DNA of 64,000 nt from Leclercia adecarboxylata (GCF_006171285.1 NZ_CP040889.1:2728001-2792000), one strand, 5' to 3'. Positions 39,177-48,908 are shown, numbered from the stretch's first letter. Notes: generated by a model from the sequence alone, not told the origin. A program made the numbers and translations.

Positions 39177-41114
39177 GTGGTAAAAGCCAAACAAGTGGGC
39201 TGGCGACTGTTGGCTGCCAGCGTCTGCGTGCTGACAATCAGCAGCGCAGCGCGAGCCGATTCACTGGATGAACAACGTAACCGCTATGCACAGATCAAAC
39301 AGGCATGGGATCAGCGACAGATGGAGACAGTGCAGGCCCTGATGCCGACGCTGAAAGCGTATCCGCTCTATCCCTATCTGGAATACCGTCAGCTTACCGA
39401 CGATCTGATGAACCAGCCGACGATCACCGTCAAAAACTTTATTCAGGCCAACCCGACGCTGCCCCCGGCGCGCACCCTGCAGTCGCGCTTTGTGAACGAG
39501 CTGGCGCGACGTGAAGACTGGCGCGGCCTGCTGGCCTTTAGCCCGGATAAACCGGGTACCACCGAAGCGCAGTGTAACTACTATTACGCGAAATGGGCGA
39601 CGGGCCAGCAGGATGAGGCATGGAACGGCGCCAAAGAGCTGTGGCTCACCGGTAAAAGCCAGCCTAACGCCTGCGACTCGCTGTTTGGCGCCTGGCGCGC
39701 TTCCGGCAAACAGGATCCTCTGGCGTATCTGGAGCGTATTCGTCTGGCGATGAAAGCGGGTAATACCCGTCTGGTCACCACCCTTGCCGGGCAGATGCCG
39801 TCGGATTATCAGACCATCTCCAGCGCCCTGATCCAGCTGGCGAACGATCCGAAAACGGTGATGGACTTCGCCCGCAACACCGGCGCGACCGATTTTACCC
39901 GTCAGATGGCGGCGGTGGCCTTCACCAGCGTGGCGCGGGATGACGTGGAAAACGCCCGGCTGATGATCCCAACCCTCGCTCAGGCGCAGCAGCTTAATGA
40001 GGATCAAACCCAGGAGCTGCGCGATATCGTGGCGTGGCGACTGATGGGCAATGACCTCACCGACGAGCAGGCACGCTGGCGTGATGACGCCATCATGCGT
40101 TCAAACTCCACCTCGCTGGTGGAGCGTCGTGTGCGCATGGCATTGGGGAACGGCGATCGCCGCGGCCTGAACACCTGGCTGGCGCGTCTGCCGATGGAAG
40201 CAAAAGAGAAGGATGAATGGCGCTACTGGCAGGCGGATCTGCTGCTGGAGCGGGGGCGTAATGAGGAGGCAAAATCGATCCTGCGCAGCCTGATGCAGCA
40301 GCGCGGTTTCTATCCGATGGTGGCGGCCCAGCGGCTTGGCGAAGAGTACACCCTTAAGATTGATAAAGCGCCGTCCGGCGTCAACGCCGCGCTGGTGCAA
40401 GGGCCGGAGATGGCGCGGGTGCGCGAGCTGATGTACTGGAATCTGGATAACACCGCCCGCAGCGAATGGGCGAACCTGGTCACCAGCCGTACCGTAGATG
40501 AAAAAGCCCAGCTTGCGCGCTATGCCTTCGATAATCACTGGTGGGATCTCAGCGTGCAGGCGACGATCGCCGGCAAGCTTTGGGATCATCTCGAGGAGCG
40601 TTTCCCGCTGGCCTATAAAGATCTGTTCGATCGTTACACCAGCGGGAAAGACATTCCCCAGAGCTATGCGATGGCGATTGCCCGTCAGGAGAGCGCCTGG
40701 AACCCGAAAGTGCGCTCGCCGGTCGGGGCCAGCGGTCTGATGCAGGTAATGCCCGCTACGGCTGCCCACACGGTGAAGAAGTTTGGTATTCCGGGCTACT
40801 CCAGTCCGTCGCAGCTGCTGGATCCAGAAACCAATATCAACATCGGCACCACCTATCTGCAGAGCGTTTACGACCAGTTCGGCGACAACCGCATCTTCGC
40901 CTCGGCGGCCTATAACGCCGGGCCGGGACGCGTGCGCACCTGGCTTGGCAACAGCGCTGGACGCATCGACGCGGTGGCGTTTGTTGAGAGCATTCCGTTC
41001 TCGGAAACCCGCGGCTATGTGAAGAACGTGCTGGCGTATGATGCTTACTATCGCTACTTCATGGGGCAGAAAGATACCCTGATGAGCGACAGTGAGTGGC
41101 AGCGACGTTACTGA
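39177..41114 (+). CDS. slt: Soluble lytic murein transglycosylase Slt70
   Basis: The 645-residue protein has the length of E. coli Slt. A signal peptide ends near ARA (residue 27). A ring of alpha-superhelical repeats fills about 28-450, and the C-terminal lysozyme-like domain follows. The catalytic glutamate is in AIARQESAWNP (about 505 of the precursor; E478 in the mature numbering). Later motifs are SPVGASGLMQVMP and AYNAGPGRV. It cleaves peptidoglycan with formation of 1,6-anhydromuramic acid in the periplasm. The start is GTG. Confidence 0.96.
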   Translation: MVKAKQVGWRLLAASVCVLTISSAARADSLDEQRNRYAQIKQAWDQRQMETVQALMPTLKAYPLYPYLEYRQLTDDLMNQPTITVKNFIQANPTLPPARTLQSRFVNELARREDWRGLLAFSPDKPGTTEAQCNYYYAKWATGQQDEAWNGAKELWLTGKSQPNACDSLFGAWRASGKQDPLAYLERIRLAMKAGNTRLVTTLAGQMPSDYQTISSALIQLANDPKTVMDFARNTGATDFTRQMAAVAFTSVARDDVENARLMIPTLAQAQQLNEDQTQELRDIVAWRLMGNDLTDEQARWRDDAIMRSNSTSLVERRVRMALGNGDRRGLNTWLARLPMEAKEKDEWRYWQADLLLERGRNEEAKSILRSLMQQRGFYPMVAAQRLGEEYTLKIDKAPSGVNAALVQGPEMARVRELMYWNLDNTARSEWANLVTSRTVDEKAQLARYAFDNHWWDLSVQATIAGKLWDHLEERFPLAYKDLFDRYTSGKDIPQSYAMAIARQESAWNPKVRSPVGASGLMQVMPATAAHTVKKFGIPGYSSPSQLLDPETNINIGTTYLQSVYDQFGDNRIFASAAYNAGPGRVRTWLGNSAGRIDAVAFVESIPFSETRGYVKNVLAYDAYYRYFMGQKDTLMSDSEWQRRY

Positions 41115-41137
41115 TCGGTGAGGGTTATGTTATGCTT

Positions 41138-41155
41138 GTACTCGTTTAAGAGTAC
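41138..41155. promoter_or_regulatory. TrpR operator, autoregulation of trpR
   Basis: GTACTCGTTTAAGAGTAC is a perfect-armed palindrome (GTACTC/GAGTAC). It resembles the trp operator consensus GTACTAGTTAACTAGTAC at most positions. It ends 15 bases before the trpR start codon, so the repressor would sit over its own promoter or transcription start, as in E. coli. Confidence 0.85.
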
Positions 41156-41170
41156 GAAAGGCGGCATAAC

Positions 41171-41497
41171 ATGACCCAGAATTCACCTTACTCATCGGCG
41201 ATGGCCGAGCAGCGTCATCAGGAGTGGCTTCGTTTTGTGGAGCTGCTTCGCCAGTCATATGAACAGGATCTGCATCTGCCGCTGCTGCAGCTGATGCTCA
41301 CCCCCGACGAGCGCGAGGCGCTGGGTACCCGTGTGCGCATCATTGAGGAGTTGCTGCGCGGTGAAATGAGCCAGCGCGAGCTGAAAAGCGAGCTGGGGGC
41401 GGGGATCGCGACCATCACCCGCGGCTCAAACAGCCTGAAGTCCGCGCCGGTAGAATTACGCCAGTGGCTTGAGAATGTGCTGCTGAAAAACGCCTGA
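41171..41497 (+). CDS. trpR: Trp operon repressor TrpR
   Basis: The 108-residue all-helical protein matches E. coli TrpR (108). The helix-turn-helix (about 68-91) is [22 protein letters not shown]. With bound tryptophan the dimer represses trp, aroH, mtr and its own gene. It is close behind slt, but has its own promoter with a TrpR operator and a short leader. Confidence 0.96.
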   Translation: MTQNSPYSSAMAEQRHQEWLRFVELLRQSYEQDLHLPLLQLMLTPDEREALGTRVRIIEELLRGEMSQRELKSELGAGIATITRGSNSLKSAPVELRQWLENVLLKNA

Positions 41498-41556
41498 TGG
41501 CGCTGCGCTTATCAGGCCTACGCCCCAGGCCGGATAAGGCGAAGCCGCCATCAGGC
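41492..41556. repeat. BIME between trpR and yjjX
   Basis: GCCTGATGGCGCTGCGCTTA then TCAGGCCTACG faces GGCCGGATAAGGCGAAGCCG then CCATCAGGC. These are two REP units in opposite orientation between convergent genes; the first overlaps the last two codons of trpR. Confidence 0.85.
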
Positions 41557-41558
41557 AA

Positions 41559-42074
41559 TTAACGGTAAATCGCGTTATGAAACGGGCTTAACGCCAGGAT
41601 CACCGCCTGGTGGTAAACGCTTGAACGCGTGAGCGCGCCGGCGGTAAACACCCCAATCGCCCCCTCTTTACGTCCGATCTCATCGATGCCGGTGTATTTC
41701 GACATCACCGGCCCAAGGGCTTCCCCTTCGCGTACTTTATCCAGAATGATCGCCGGTAACGGCAGGGTGGCGGAACGTGCTTCACCGCGCTGATGTGCGC
41801 TTTCGATCACCACCCAACTGAAGGTGCTGCCTTCGTCGATCCCGGCTTCAATGGCGACCCAAAAGTCCGCTTGCGGATATGCCTGCCTGGCGTTTGCCAC
41901 GCGATTCCGTGCGCCAGCGCGGGTTTCTTCGCTGCCGATTGGCTGTTCCGGGACGCCGCTCTCGACGTTGACGGATTCGATATGGCAGGATCCTTCGCCG
42001 AAGATCTCGGCAAATGCCCTTAGAATTGCCTGAATTTTGGCAGGATTAGTGGTAGCTGAGACAACCTGGTGCAT
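41559..42074 (-). CDS. yjjX: Inosine/xanthosine triphosphatase YjjX
   Basis: The 171-residue protein matches E. coli YjjX (170). It begins [13 protein letters not shown], the ITPase-type NTP-binding start. [16 protein letters not shown] and WVAIEAGID follow. It hydrolyses ITP and XTP that arise by deamination, keeping them out of RNA and DNA. The start at 42074 gives the family length; an in-frame extension to 42125 would overlap gpmB. It is divergent from gpmB. Confidence 0.95.
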   Translation of the reverse strand: MHQVVSATTNPAKIQAILRAFAEIFGEGSCHIESVNVESGVPEQPIGSEETRAGARNRVANARQAYPQADFWVAIEAGIDEGSTFSWVVIESAHQRGEARSATLPLPAIILDKVREGEALGPVMSKYTGIDEIGRKEGAIGVFTAGALTRSSVYHQAVILALSPFHNAIYR

Positions 42075-42123
42075 AATTAAGCCTAACTCTAAAAATATCA
42101 TCGCAGTATAACGGAAAAAAAGC

Positions 42124-42771
42124 ATGTTACAGGTATACCTTGTTCGCCACGGTGAAACGCAGTGGAACGCCGAGCGACGTATTCAAGGCCAGTCAGACAG
42201 TCCACTCACTGCCAAGGGCGAGCAACAGGCCTGGCAGGTTGGCGAACGTGCCAAAACACTGGGCATCACCCACATCATCGCCAGCGATTTAGGCCGCACG
42301 CGACGCACAGCGGAGATCATCGCGCAGGCCTGCGGCTGCGATGTCACTGTGGATGCCCGCCTGCGCGAGCTGGATATGGGGGTGCTGGAACAGCGTCTTA
42401 TCGATACCCTGACCGAAGAAGAAGAGGGCTGGCGTCGTACGCTGGTCAACGGCAGCGAAGATGGCCGTATCCCGCAAGGCGAATCGATGCTGGAGCTGAG
42501 CGAGCGTATGCACGCGGCGCTGGCGGCCTGCCTGGATCTGCCGCAGGGGAGCCGACCGCTGCTGGTCAGTCACGGGATGGCGTTGGGCTGTCTGGTCAGC
42601 ACCATTCTCGGGCTTCCGGCATGGGCTGAACGCCGCCTGCGTCTGCGCAACTGCTCGCTTTCCCGCATCGACTATCAGCAGAGTCCGTGGCTGGCTTCAG
42701 GCTGGATTGTGGAGATGGCAGGGGATATCTCGCATCTCGATGCCCCTGCGCTAGATGAGCTGCAGCGTTAA
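42124..42771 (+). CDS. gpmB: Histidine phosphatase family protein GpmB (YtjC)
   Basis: The 215-residue protein has the length of E. coli GpmB. The phosphohistidine motif is [13 protein letters not shown] near the N-terminus, and a second catalytic histidine is in LVSHGMALG. It is annotated as a phosphoglycerate mutase homologue, but related enzymes are broad phosphatases, so true mutase activity is uncertain. Its stop overlaps the end of the convergent rob gene by four bases. Confidence 0.92.
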   Translation: MLQVYLVRHGETQWNAERRIQGQSDSPLTAKGEQQAWQVGERAKTLGITHIIASDLGRTRRTAEIIAQACGCDVTVDARLRELDMGVLEQRLIDTLTEEEEGWRRTLVNGSEDGRIPQGESMLELSERMHAALAACLDLPQGSRPLLVSHGMALGCLVSTILGLPAWAERRLRLRNCSLSRIDYQQSPWLASGWIVEMAGDISHLDAPALDELQR

Positions 42772-43637
42772 CGGCGGACAGGAATCAGGTATTCGCAACG
42801 CAGTTCGATAGGACCTTCTTCCGGTTTCAACTCAGTGGCAGGATAGTAACGTTCAATATCCTGCCCCTTTCTGCGGTTCAGGTTCAGCATCGGCATGCAG
42901 GTGCCGTAGACCGTCAGGATAAAGTCCTGCACGCCGGTCCCCAGCCCTTCGTAGGTGAACATCACGTATTCACCGCCTTCCAGCACAACCGGTTTCGACC
43001 CCTGAATATAGCCATTGGCCATTTCCGGCGTTAACGCGGTGGTGTAGAAGACCTCCTGCTCGTCGTCTTTTTCCAGACTTGGACGCGTCTCGTTCAGGCC
43101 ATACAGCAGCGGCGGGATGGCCGGCGCGTGACTGAGGAACTCGCGCCAGAACTGGACGCGCATCTGATGACGGAATTCGGAGATCTGCTCCAGCGAGCAG
43201 GAGTAGCTCTGCGTGGTGCCGATCAGGTGGGTCTCTGGGAGAGTGATGAACTCATGCTGCGGCATGGTGAACTCGCCGAGGCGCAGCGGCGGACGCATGC
43301 CGAACGAGCTCCAGTCCGGCGAGCGGCGATAGAGCGCAGGCGTCAGCGAGAACTGTTTTTTGAACGCGCGGGTGAAGGTCTGCTGTGAATCAAAACGGTA
43401 CTGCAGGGCGATATCCAGAATGGGACGCGCAGTCAGGCGAAGCGCCACGGCGGATTTGGAAAGACGACGGGCGCGGATATAGGCGCCAATGGCGTGACCG
43501 GTGACATCCTTAAACATCCGCTGTAAATGCCACTTAGAATATCCCGCTTTTGCCGCTACATTATCGAGTGACAAAGGCTGATCCAGATGGCCTTCCAGCC
43601 AGGTAAGAAGATCGCGAATAATTCCAGCCTGATCCAT
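42768..43637 (-). CDS. rob: Right-origin-binding transcriptional activator Rob (AraC/XylS family)
   Basis: The 289-residue protein has the length of E. coli Rob. Unusually for the family, the AraC DNA-binding domain is N-terminal (about 1-110, with GYSKWHLQRMFKDVTGH and DIALQYRFDSQQTFTRAFKKQF). The C-terminal part is GyrI-like and binds small molecules or dipyridyl/bile salts. Rob activates the mar/sox/rob regulon, including acrAB and micF. Its 3' end overlaps gpmB. Confidence 0.96.
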   Translation of the reverse strand: MDQAGIIRDLLTWLEGHLDQPLSLDNVAAKAGYSKWHLQRMFKDVTGHAIGAYIRARRLSKSAVALRLTARPILDIALQYRFDSQQTFTRAFKKQFSLTPALYRRSPDWSSFGMRPPLRLGEFTMPQHEFITLPETHLIGTTQSYSCSLEQISEFRHQMRVQFWREFLSHAPAIPPLLYGLNETRPSLEKDDEQEVFYTTALTPEMANGYIQGSKPVVLEGGEYVMFTYEGLGTGVQDFILTVYGTCMPMLNLNRRKGQDIERYYPATELKPEEGPIELRCEYLIPVRR

Positions 43638-43849
43638 ATACTATCCTCATCCTTAAAACAGCAGGTACCCTGCTAACAGGTTAGCGGATAATAGCATTTT
43701 TTGATGTTTTAGCATTCAGTGTTTTTTTTGCGCTTAAATGCGATTTTCCTGATGATCCGGAAGGATATTTTCTAATGCTGTGATCTTGCTGCTTTTTTTA
43801 TATGATTGTTGAATAATTACGCAGTTCAATTTTCAAATATGGTAACAAT

Positions 43850-44320
43850 ATGAAATACAAGACATTGATCGTCACGGCGCTGCTGGTATTAACCGGTCAG
43901 GCCGCGCAGGCAGAGGAAATTGGCTCTGTTGATACCGTGTTCAAGGTTTTCGGGCCGGACCACAAAATTGTCGTTGAAGCCTTTGACGATCCCGATGTGA
44001 AGAACGTGACCTGCTATATCAGCCGGGCAAAAACCGGCGGGATAAAAGGGGGCCTTGGGCTGGCGGAAGACACCTCTGATGCCGCCATCTCCTGCCAGCA
44101 GGTGGGGCCAGTCGAGCTGAGCGAGAAGATCAAAAACGGTAAATCCCAGGGTGACGTTGTGTTCCAGAAACGCACCTCGCTGGTGTTCAAAAAACTGCAG
44201 GTAGTGCGTTTCTATGATGCGAAACGTAACACCCTGGCTTACCTGGCCTACTCGGATAAAGTCGTCGAAGGTTCGCCGAAAAACGCGCTGAGCGCGGTGC
44301 CAATTATGCCGTGGCATTAA
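43850..44320 (+). CDS. creA: Periplasmic protein CreA
   Basis: The 156-residue protein matches E. coli CreA (157). It has a signal peptide ([16 protein letters not shown]) and two conserved cysteines ([11 protein letters not shown] and [10 protein letters not shown]) that probably form a disulphide. Function is unknown, but it always leads the cre genes. creB starts 15 bases after its stop. The 212-base gap before it, shared with rob, should carry both promoters. Confidence 0.93.
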   Translation: MKYKTLIVTALLVLTGQAAQAEEIGSVDTVFKVFGPDHKIVVEAFDDPDVKNVTCYISRAKTGGIKGGLGLAEDTSDAAISCQQVGPVELSEKIKNGKSQGDVVFQKRTSLVFKKLQVVRFYDAKRNTLAYLAYSDKVVEGSPKNALSAVPIMPWH

Positions 44321-44334
44321 TTCAGGGATACAGC

Positions 44335-45024
44335 ATGCAGCAACCTGTGGTCTGGCTGGTTGAAGATGAAATCAGCATTGCCGATACGCTGATCTATATG
44401 CTCCAGCAGGAGGGGTTTGCGGTGACGGCCTTTGAGCGTGGCCTGCCGGTGCTGGAGGAGGCGCGCCGACAGATCCCGGCGATCGCCATCCTGGACGTGG
44501 GGCTGCCGGATATCAGCGGGTTTGAACTGTGCCGTCAGCTTCTGACCCTGCATCCCTCGCTGCCGGTGCTGTTCCTGACGGCCCGCAGCGATGAGGTGGA
44601 TAAGCTACTCGGGCTGGAGATCGGCGCGGATGATTACGTCGCCAAACCCTTTTCCCCCCGGGAGGTATGCGCCCGGGTGCGGACCATTTTACGGCGCATG
44701 CAAAAATCCGCCGCGCCTTCAGAGATCGTTCGTATCGGCCAGTTTGAGCTGAACGAATCTGCCGCCAGGATCAGCTGGTTTGGTGAGCCCTTACCCCTGA
44801 CGCGCTACGAGTTTCTGCTGCTCAAAACGCTGCTGAACGCGCCGGGCCGCGTCTTTTCTCGCCAGCAGCTGATGGATAAAGTGTGGGGGGAAGAGGGCGA
44901 CAGTTTCGATCGCACCGTCGACACCCATATCAAAACTCTGCGCGCCAAGCTTCGGGCGGTAAACGATCGGCTCTCCCCCATCAGTACCCATCGCGGCATG
45001 GGCTATAGTCTGGGACTGTATTAA
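44335..45024 (+). CDS. creB: Response regulator CreB (OmpR family)
   Basis: The 229-residue protein has the length of E. coli CreB. The receiver domain has the acidic pair in LVEDE, the phosphorylated aspartate D54 in ILDVGLPD, and the lysine in AKPFSPRE. The winged-helix DNA-binding domain starts near residue 130. CreB binds cre tags (TTCAC-N6-TTCAC) and acts in carbon-source response and, in some Enterobacteriaceae, beta-lactamase and colicin tolerance phenotypes. The ATG at 44335 follows AGGGA. Its stop codon overlaps the creC start (TAATG). Confidence 0.95.
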   Translation: MQQPVVWLVEDEISIADTLIYMLQQEGFAVTAFERGLPVLEEARRQIPAIAILDVGLPDISGFELCRQLLTLHPSLPVLFLTARSDEVDKLLGLEIGADDYVAKPFSPREVCARVRTILRRMQKSAAPSEIVRIGQFELNESAARISWFGEPLPLTRYEFLLLKTLLNAPGRVFSRQQLMDKVWGEEGDSFDRTVDTHIKTLRAKLRAVNDRLSPISTHRGMGYSLGLY

Positions 45025-46448
45025 TGCGCATCGGCATGCGGCTGTTGCTGGGCTACTTCCTGATCGTGGCCATCGCCGCGTGGTTTGTGCTGTCGATCTT
45101 TGTTCAGGAGGTGAAGCCCGGCGTGCGCAGGGCCACCGAAGGGACGCTGATTGACACCGCGACGCTGCTGGCGGAGGTGGGGCGAGACGACTTGCTCTCG
45201 GACAACCCGCAGGAAGGCAAGCTGGCCCAGGCCTTTTCCCGCCTCCATCAGCGTCCGTTTCGCGCCAATATTGGCGGCATCCACAAAGTGCGTAACGAGT
45301 ATCACGTCTACATGACCGATGCCCGCGGCAGGGTGGTATTTGACTCCGCCGGACGTGCGGTGGGCGAGGATTACTCACGCTGGAACGACGTCTGGCTGAC
45401 CCTGCGCGGGGAGTACGGCGCCCGCAGCACTCCGGGCAATCCGCAGGATCCTGAGAGCACGGTGATGTACGTTGCCGCGCCGGTGGTGGATCAGGGCAAG
45501 ATCATCGGCGTGCTGTCGGTCGGAAAACCCAACAGCGCGATGGCGCCGGTGATCCAGCGCAGCGAGCGGCGGATCCTGTGGGCCGGCGGGGCGTTACTGG
45601 GCCTGGCGTTGCTCATTGGTCTGGCGGTGGCCTGGTGGATCAACCGCTCGATTAACACCCTGTCGCGCTATGCCGACTCGGTGACCACGGATACCCCTCT
45701 GCCGTTGCCCGATCCGGGCAGCAGTGAACTGCGCAAGCTGGCGCAGGCATTAGAGAATATGCGCGTTCGCCTGGAGGGGAAAAATTACATCGAACACTAT
45801 GTGCACGCGCTCACCCACGAGCTGAAAAGCCCGCTGGCCGCCATTCGCGGGGCGGCGGAGATCCTGGCAGAGCAGCCCCCGCCGCAGGTGGCGGGGCGGT
45901 TTATCGATAACATTCTGGTGCAAAACGCCCGCATGCAGTCGCTGGTGGAAAAACTTCTCGCCCAGGCGCGGCTGGAAAATCGGGTCGAGATTGTTCCGGT
46001 CAGCGTCAGCATTGACGAGCTGTTCTCGCGACTTGCCGATGCGCGCGCGGCGACGCTGGCCTCCGCACAGATCGCCCTGAACTGGCATAAGAGCGGGTGC
46101 TGCGTGGAGGGGGATGCCGATCTCCTTGAGCAGGCGCTGGGCAATTTACTGGATAACGCTATCGACTTCACGCCGCAGGGTGGAACGATCCAGCTTGCGG
46201 CCAATCAGTCTCACAGGCAGGTTGAGATCGCCGTGACCGATACCGGAAGTGGGATACCGGATTACGCCCGGCCGCGAATTTTTGAACGCTTCTATTCGCT
46301 CCCGCGCCAGAACGGGCTGAAAAGCAGCGGGCTGGGGTTGGCGTTTGTGCAGGAGGTGACGCGTCTGCATCAGGGGAGTATCGATCTGCAAAACCGTACT
46401 GACGGCGGCGTGATCGCCACGCTGACACTTCACCGTCCCTTCACATAA
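45024..46448 (+). CDS. creC: Sensor histidine kinase CreC
   Basis: The 474-residue protein has the length of E. coli CreC. Membrane helices at about 8-28 and 185-208 flank a periplasmic sensor domain with a Cache-like look (DARGRVVFDSAGRAVGEDYSRW). HAMP-like and phosphoacceptor regions follow, with H265 in ALTHELKSPLAA. The ATP-binding domain has the N box (NLLDNAIDF), DTGSGIPD and SSGLGLAFV. It phosphorylates CreB. Its last codons contain a perfect cre tag. Confidence 0.96.
   Translation: MRIGMRLLLGYFLIVAIAAWFVLSIFVQEVKPGVRRATEGTLIDTATLLAEVGRDDLLSDNPQEGKLAQAFSRLHQRPFRANIGGIHKVRNEYHVYMTDARGRVVFDSAGRAVGEDYSRWNDVWLTLRGEYGARSTPGNPQDPESTVMYVAAPVVDQGKIIGVLSVGKPNSAMAPVIQRSERRILWAGGALLGLALLIGLAVAWWINRSINTLSRYADSVTTDTPLPLPDPGSSELRKLAQALENMRVRLEGKNYIEHYVHALTHELKSPLAAIRGAAEILAEQPPPQVAGRFIDNILVQNARMQSLVEKLLAQARLENRVEIVPVSVSIDELFSRLADARAATLASAQIALNWHKSGCCVEGDADLLEQALGNLLDNAIDFTPQGGTIQLAANQSHRQVEIAVTDTGSGIPDYARPRIFERFYSLPRQNGLKSSGLGLAFVQEVTRLHQGSIDLQNRTDGGVIATLTLHRPFT
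46429..46444 (+). promoter_or_regulatory. cre tag (CreB binding site) before creD
   Basis: TTCAC-CGTCCC-TTCAC is a perfect match to the CreB direct repeat TTCAC-N6-TTCAC. It covers the last codons of creC and lies 62 bases before the creD start. CreBC activation of creD is known in E. coli. Confidence 0.92.
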
Positions 46449-46506
46449 CTTCAAACTGGCCCCACATAGCGTTGTTAGGCTCTCCCCATCACAAAGGAGA
46501 CCTGAT

Positions 46507-47856
46507 ATGAAATCCCCCCTGTTCTGGAAAGTCACTACCCTGTTGGGGTGCATCCTGCTGTTACTCGTCCCGCTGATGATGGTGGGCAACCTGATTTCGG
46601 AGCGCGAGAGCTACCGCGACGAGGTCGAAAATACCCTGCGTCAAAGCACCAGCGGCCCGCAGCAGCTGGTCGGCCCGCTGATCGCCATTCCGGTGACGGA
46701 GGTCTATTACAAGCAGGAGGACGCGAAAAAGGTGGAGTACAAGAAGCGTTATATGCACTTCATTCTGCCGGAGACGCTGCTTGTCAACGGCAAGCAGCAC
46801 GTGCAGACGCGAAGCATCGGCATTTATGACGGGCAAATCTGGAATAGCGATCTCAACATTAAGGCGCAGTTCACCACGGAAAAACTGGCGGAGCTTGAGG
46901 GTGAGACGATGACGCTCGGCAAGCCGTTTATCGTGGTCGGCGTGGGTGACGCGCGCGGGATTGGCGCAGTGAGCATCTCAAAAATCAATGGTGAGACGCT
47001 TAACATCGAGCCCGGCGCTGGCGTGTATGGGGCGTTATCCGGCATTCATATTCCGCTGACCGACAAGGCGCTGGAGTCTAAAACCCTCTCACTGGAGATG
47101 TCGCTGAATCTGGCCGGCACCGGCAGCTTTGCGGTGGTTCCGGTGGGACGTAACAGCGAGATGACCCTTACCAGCAACTGGCCGCACCCGGGCTTTATGG
47201 GCAATTACCTGCCGGTTAAGCATGAGATTAGCGCGTCCGGTTTCCAGGCGAACTGGAAGAGCAGCTGGTTTGCGAACAATCTGGCGGGCTGGTTCAACGA
47301 CAATGAGGTTCCAGAATGGAGCGCGATCCCGGCGTTCAGCGTCACGGTTGCGACCCCTGCCGACCAGTATCAGCTGACCGACCGGGCGATTAAGTACGCC
47401 ATTTTACTGATTGCGTTGACCTTTATGGCCTTCTTCGTCTTCGAAACCTTAACCGGGCTGCGGCTGCACCCGATGCAGTATCTGCTGGTGGGGCTGGCGC
47501 TGGTGCTGTTCTACCTGGTGCTGCTGGCGTTATCTGAGCATGTGGGATTCACCCCGGCGTGGATTATCGCCAGCCTGGTGGGAGCATTAATGAACGGTGT
47601 CTACCTGCAGGCGGTGCTGAAAAGCTGGAAACGCAGCGGCCTGTTTGTGCTGGCGCTGCTGGGGCTGGACGTGGTGATGTGGTTCCTGCTGCGTTCGGAA
47701 GACAGCGCGTTGCTGCTGGGTTCAGCCGTACTGGCACTGGCGCTGTTTGCGGTGATGTACCTTACGCGGCACTTTGACTGGTACTCGCTCTCCCAGCCGA
47801 AACGCACGGAGCCACCGGCGTCACCGGATAAAGATGCGATGCGGATATGGAAATAA
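46507..47856 (+). CDS. creD: Inner membrane protein CreD
   Basis: The 449-residue protein matches E. coli CreD (450). It has one N-terminal membrane helix (about 8-28), a large periplasmic domain (to about 295), and five or six clustered C-terminal helices starting AILLIALTFMAFFVFETLTGLRLHP. CreD is strongly induced by CreB and is linked with envelope phenotypes such as colicin E2 tolerance; its biochemical role is unknown. It is preceded by AAAGGAGA and by its own cre tag. Confidence 0.95.
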   Translation: MKSPLFWKVTTLLGCILLLLVPLMMVGNLISERESYRDEVENTLRQSTSGPQQLVGPLIAIPVTEVYYKQEDAKKVEYKKRYMHFILPETLLVNGKQHVQTRSIGIYDGQIWNSDLNIKAQFTTEKLAELEGETMTLGKPFIVVGVGDARGIGAVSISKINGETLNIEPGAGVYGALSGIHIPLTDKALESKTLSLEMSLNLAGTGSFAVVPVGRNSEMTLTSNWPHPGFMGNYLPVKHEISASGFQANWKSSWFANNLAGWFNDNEVPEWSAIPAFSVTVATPADQYQLTDRAIKYAILLIALTFMAFFVFETLTGLRLHPMQYLLVGLALVLFYLVLLALSEHVGFTPAWIIASLVGALMNGVYLQAVLKSWKRSGLFVLALLGLDVVMWFLLRSEDSALLLGSAVLALALFAVMYLTRHFDWYSLSQPKRTEPPASPDKDAMRIWK

Positions 47857-47883
47857 AAAAACGGCGCGAAAGCGCCGTTTTTT
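47856..47883. terminator. Bidirectional terminator between creD and arcA
   Basis: AAAAAACGGCGC-GAAA-GCGCCGTTTTTT has a GNRA-type tetraloop, a 6-bp GC stem and A/T arms on both sides, serving both convergent genes. Confidence 0.92.
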
Positions 47884-47900
47884 ATGGCTTGCGAGCGGGA

Positions 47901-48617
47901 TTACTCCTGCAGGTCGCCGCAGAAACGATAGCCTTCACCATGAATGGTGGCGATGATTTCTGGGGTATCCGGCGTGGATTCGAAGTGTTTACGAATACGG
48001 CGGATAGTTACATCGACGGTACGGTCGTGCGGCTTCAGCTCACGGCCGGTCATTTTTTTCAGCAGTTCTGCACGGGACTGGATCTTGCCCGGGTTTTCGC
48101 AGAAGTGCAGCATGGCGCGGAATTCACTGCGCGGCAGCTTGTACTGGTCGCCCTGTGGGCTCACCAGAGAACGGCTATTGATATCAAGTTCCCAGCCGTT
48201 GAATTTGTAGCTCTCTACGCTACGACGCTCTTCGCTGACCGTGCCCAGGTTCATGGTGCGGGACAGCAGGTTGCGTGCACGAATGGTTAACTCGCGTGGG
48301 TTAAACGGTTTGGTGATGTAGTCATCCGCGCCGATTTCCAGGCCAAGAATTTTATCAACTTCGTTGTCGCGGCCGGTCAGGAACATTAACGCAACGTTCG
48401 CCTGCTCACGCAGTTCACGCGCCAGCAGAAGGCCGTTTTTACCCGGCAGGTTAATGTCCATGATAACCAGGTTGATATCATTTTCAGAAAGGATCTGATG
48501 CATCTCTGCGCCATCGGTCGCTTCAAAGACATCGTAGCCTTCTGCTTCGAAAATGCTCTTTAACGTGTTGCGTGTTACCAACTCGTCTTCAACGATAAGA
48601 ATGTGCGGGGTCTGCAT
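47901..48617 (-). CDS. arcA: Two-component response regulator ArcA
   Basis: The 238-residue OmpR-family regulator has the length of E. coli ArcA and is nearly identical to it. The receiver domain has D54 in [12 protein letters not shown] and TKPFNPRE. The DNA-binding domain ends with [28 protein letters not shown]. ArcB phosphorylates it under low oxygen, and it then represses respiratory and TCA genes. Its long upstream region (48618-49252) holds an FNR-like site and yjjY. Confidence 0.97.
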   Translation of the reverse strand: MQTPHILIVEDELVTRNTLKSIFEAEGYDVFEATDGAEMHQILSENDINLVIMDINLPGKNGLLLARELREQANVALMFLTGRDNEVDKILGLEIGADDYITKPFNPRELTIRARNLLSRTMNLGTVSEERRSVESYKFNGWELDINSRSLVSPQGDQYKLPRSEFRAMLHFCENPGKIQSRAELLKKMTGRELKPHDRTVDVTIRRIRKHFESTPDTPEIIATIHGEGYRFCGDLQE

Positions 48618-48712
48618 GTTTGCTACCTAAATTGCCAACTAAATCGAAACAGGAAGTACAAAAGTCCCTGACCTGCCTGATACATGCCACAAATTAACAT
48701 GACCGGCGTAAC

Positions 48713-48853
48713 GTGACTAAAGTACGTAATTGCGTTCTTGATGCACTTTCCATCAACGTCAACAACATCATTAGCTTGGTCGTGGGTACTTTCCCTCTGG
48801 ACCCGACAGTGTCAAAAACGGCTGTCATCCTAACCATTTTAACAGCAACATAA
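48713..48853 (+). CDS. yjjY: Small protein YjjY (46 residues)
   Basis: A GTG at 48713 opens a 46-codon frame reading MTKVRNCVLDALSINVNN..., ending TILTAT. It differs from E. coli YjjY, as I remember it, at one position (L for Q after FP). It lies in the arcA upstream region, on the opposite strand. The conservation is notable, but it could also reflect conserved arcA leader DNA, because this is where the arcA mRNA leader and promoters lie. Function is unknown. Confidence 0.7.
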   Translation: MTKVRNCVLDALSINVNNIISLVVGTFPLDPTVSKTAVILTILTAT

Positions 48854-48894
48854 CAGGCTAAGTGACACCGGACACCCAATAAAACTACGCTTCG

Positions 48895-48908
48895 TTGACA
48901 TATATCAA
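48895..48908. promoter_or_regulatory. FNR-type site upstream of arcA
   Basis: TTGACATATATCAA matches the FNR consensus TTGAT-N4-ATCAA with one mismatch. It lies about 280 bases before the arcA start codon. In E. coli, FNR raises arcA transcription under anaerobiosis from a site in this upstream region. Confidence 0.75.

Noticed and set aside
39177..41497. trpR as part of a slt operon only
   Set aside because: A clear TrpR operator directly before trpR indicates its own promoter, although some readthrough from slt remains possible.
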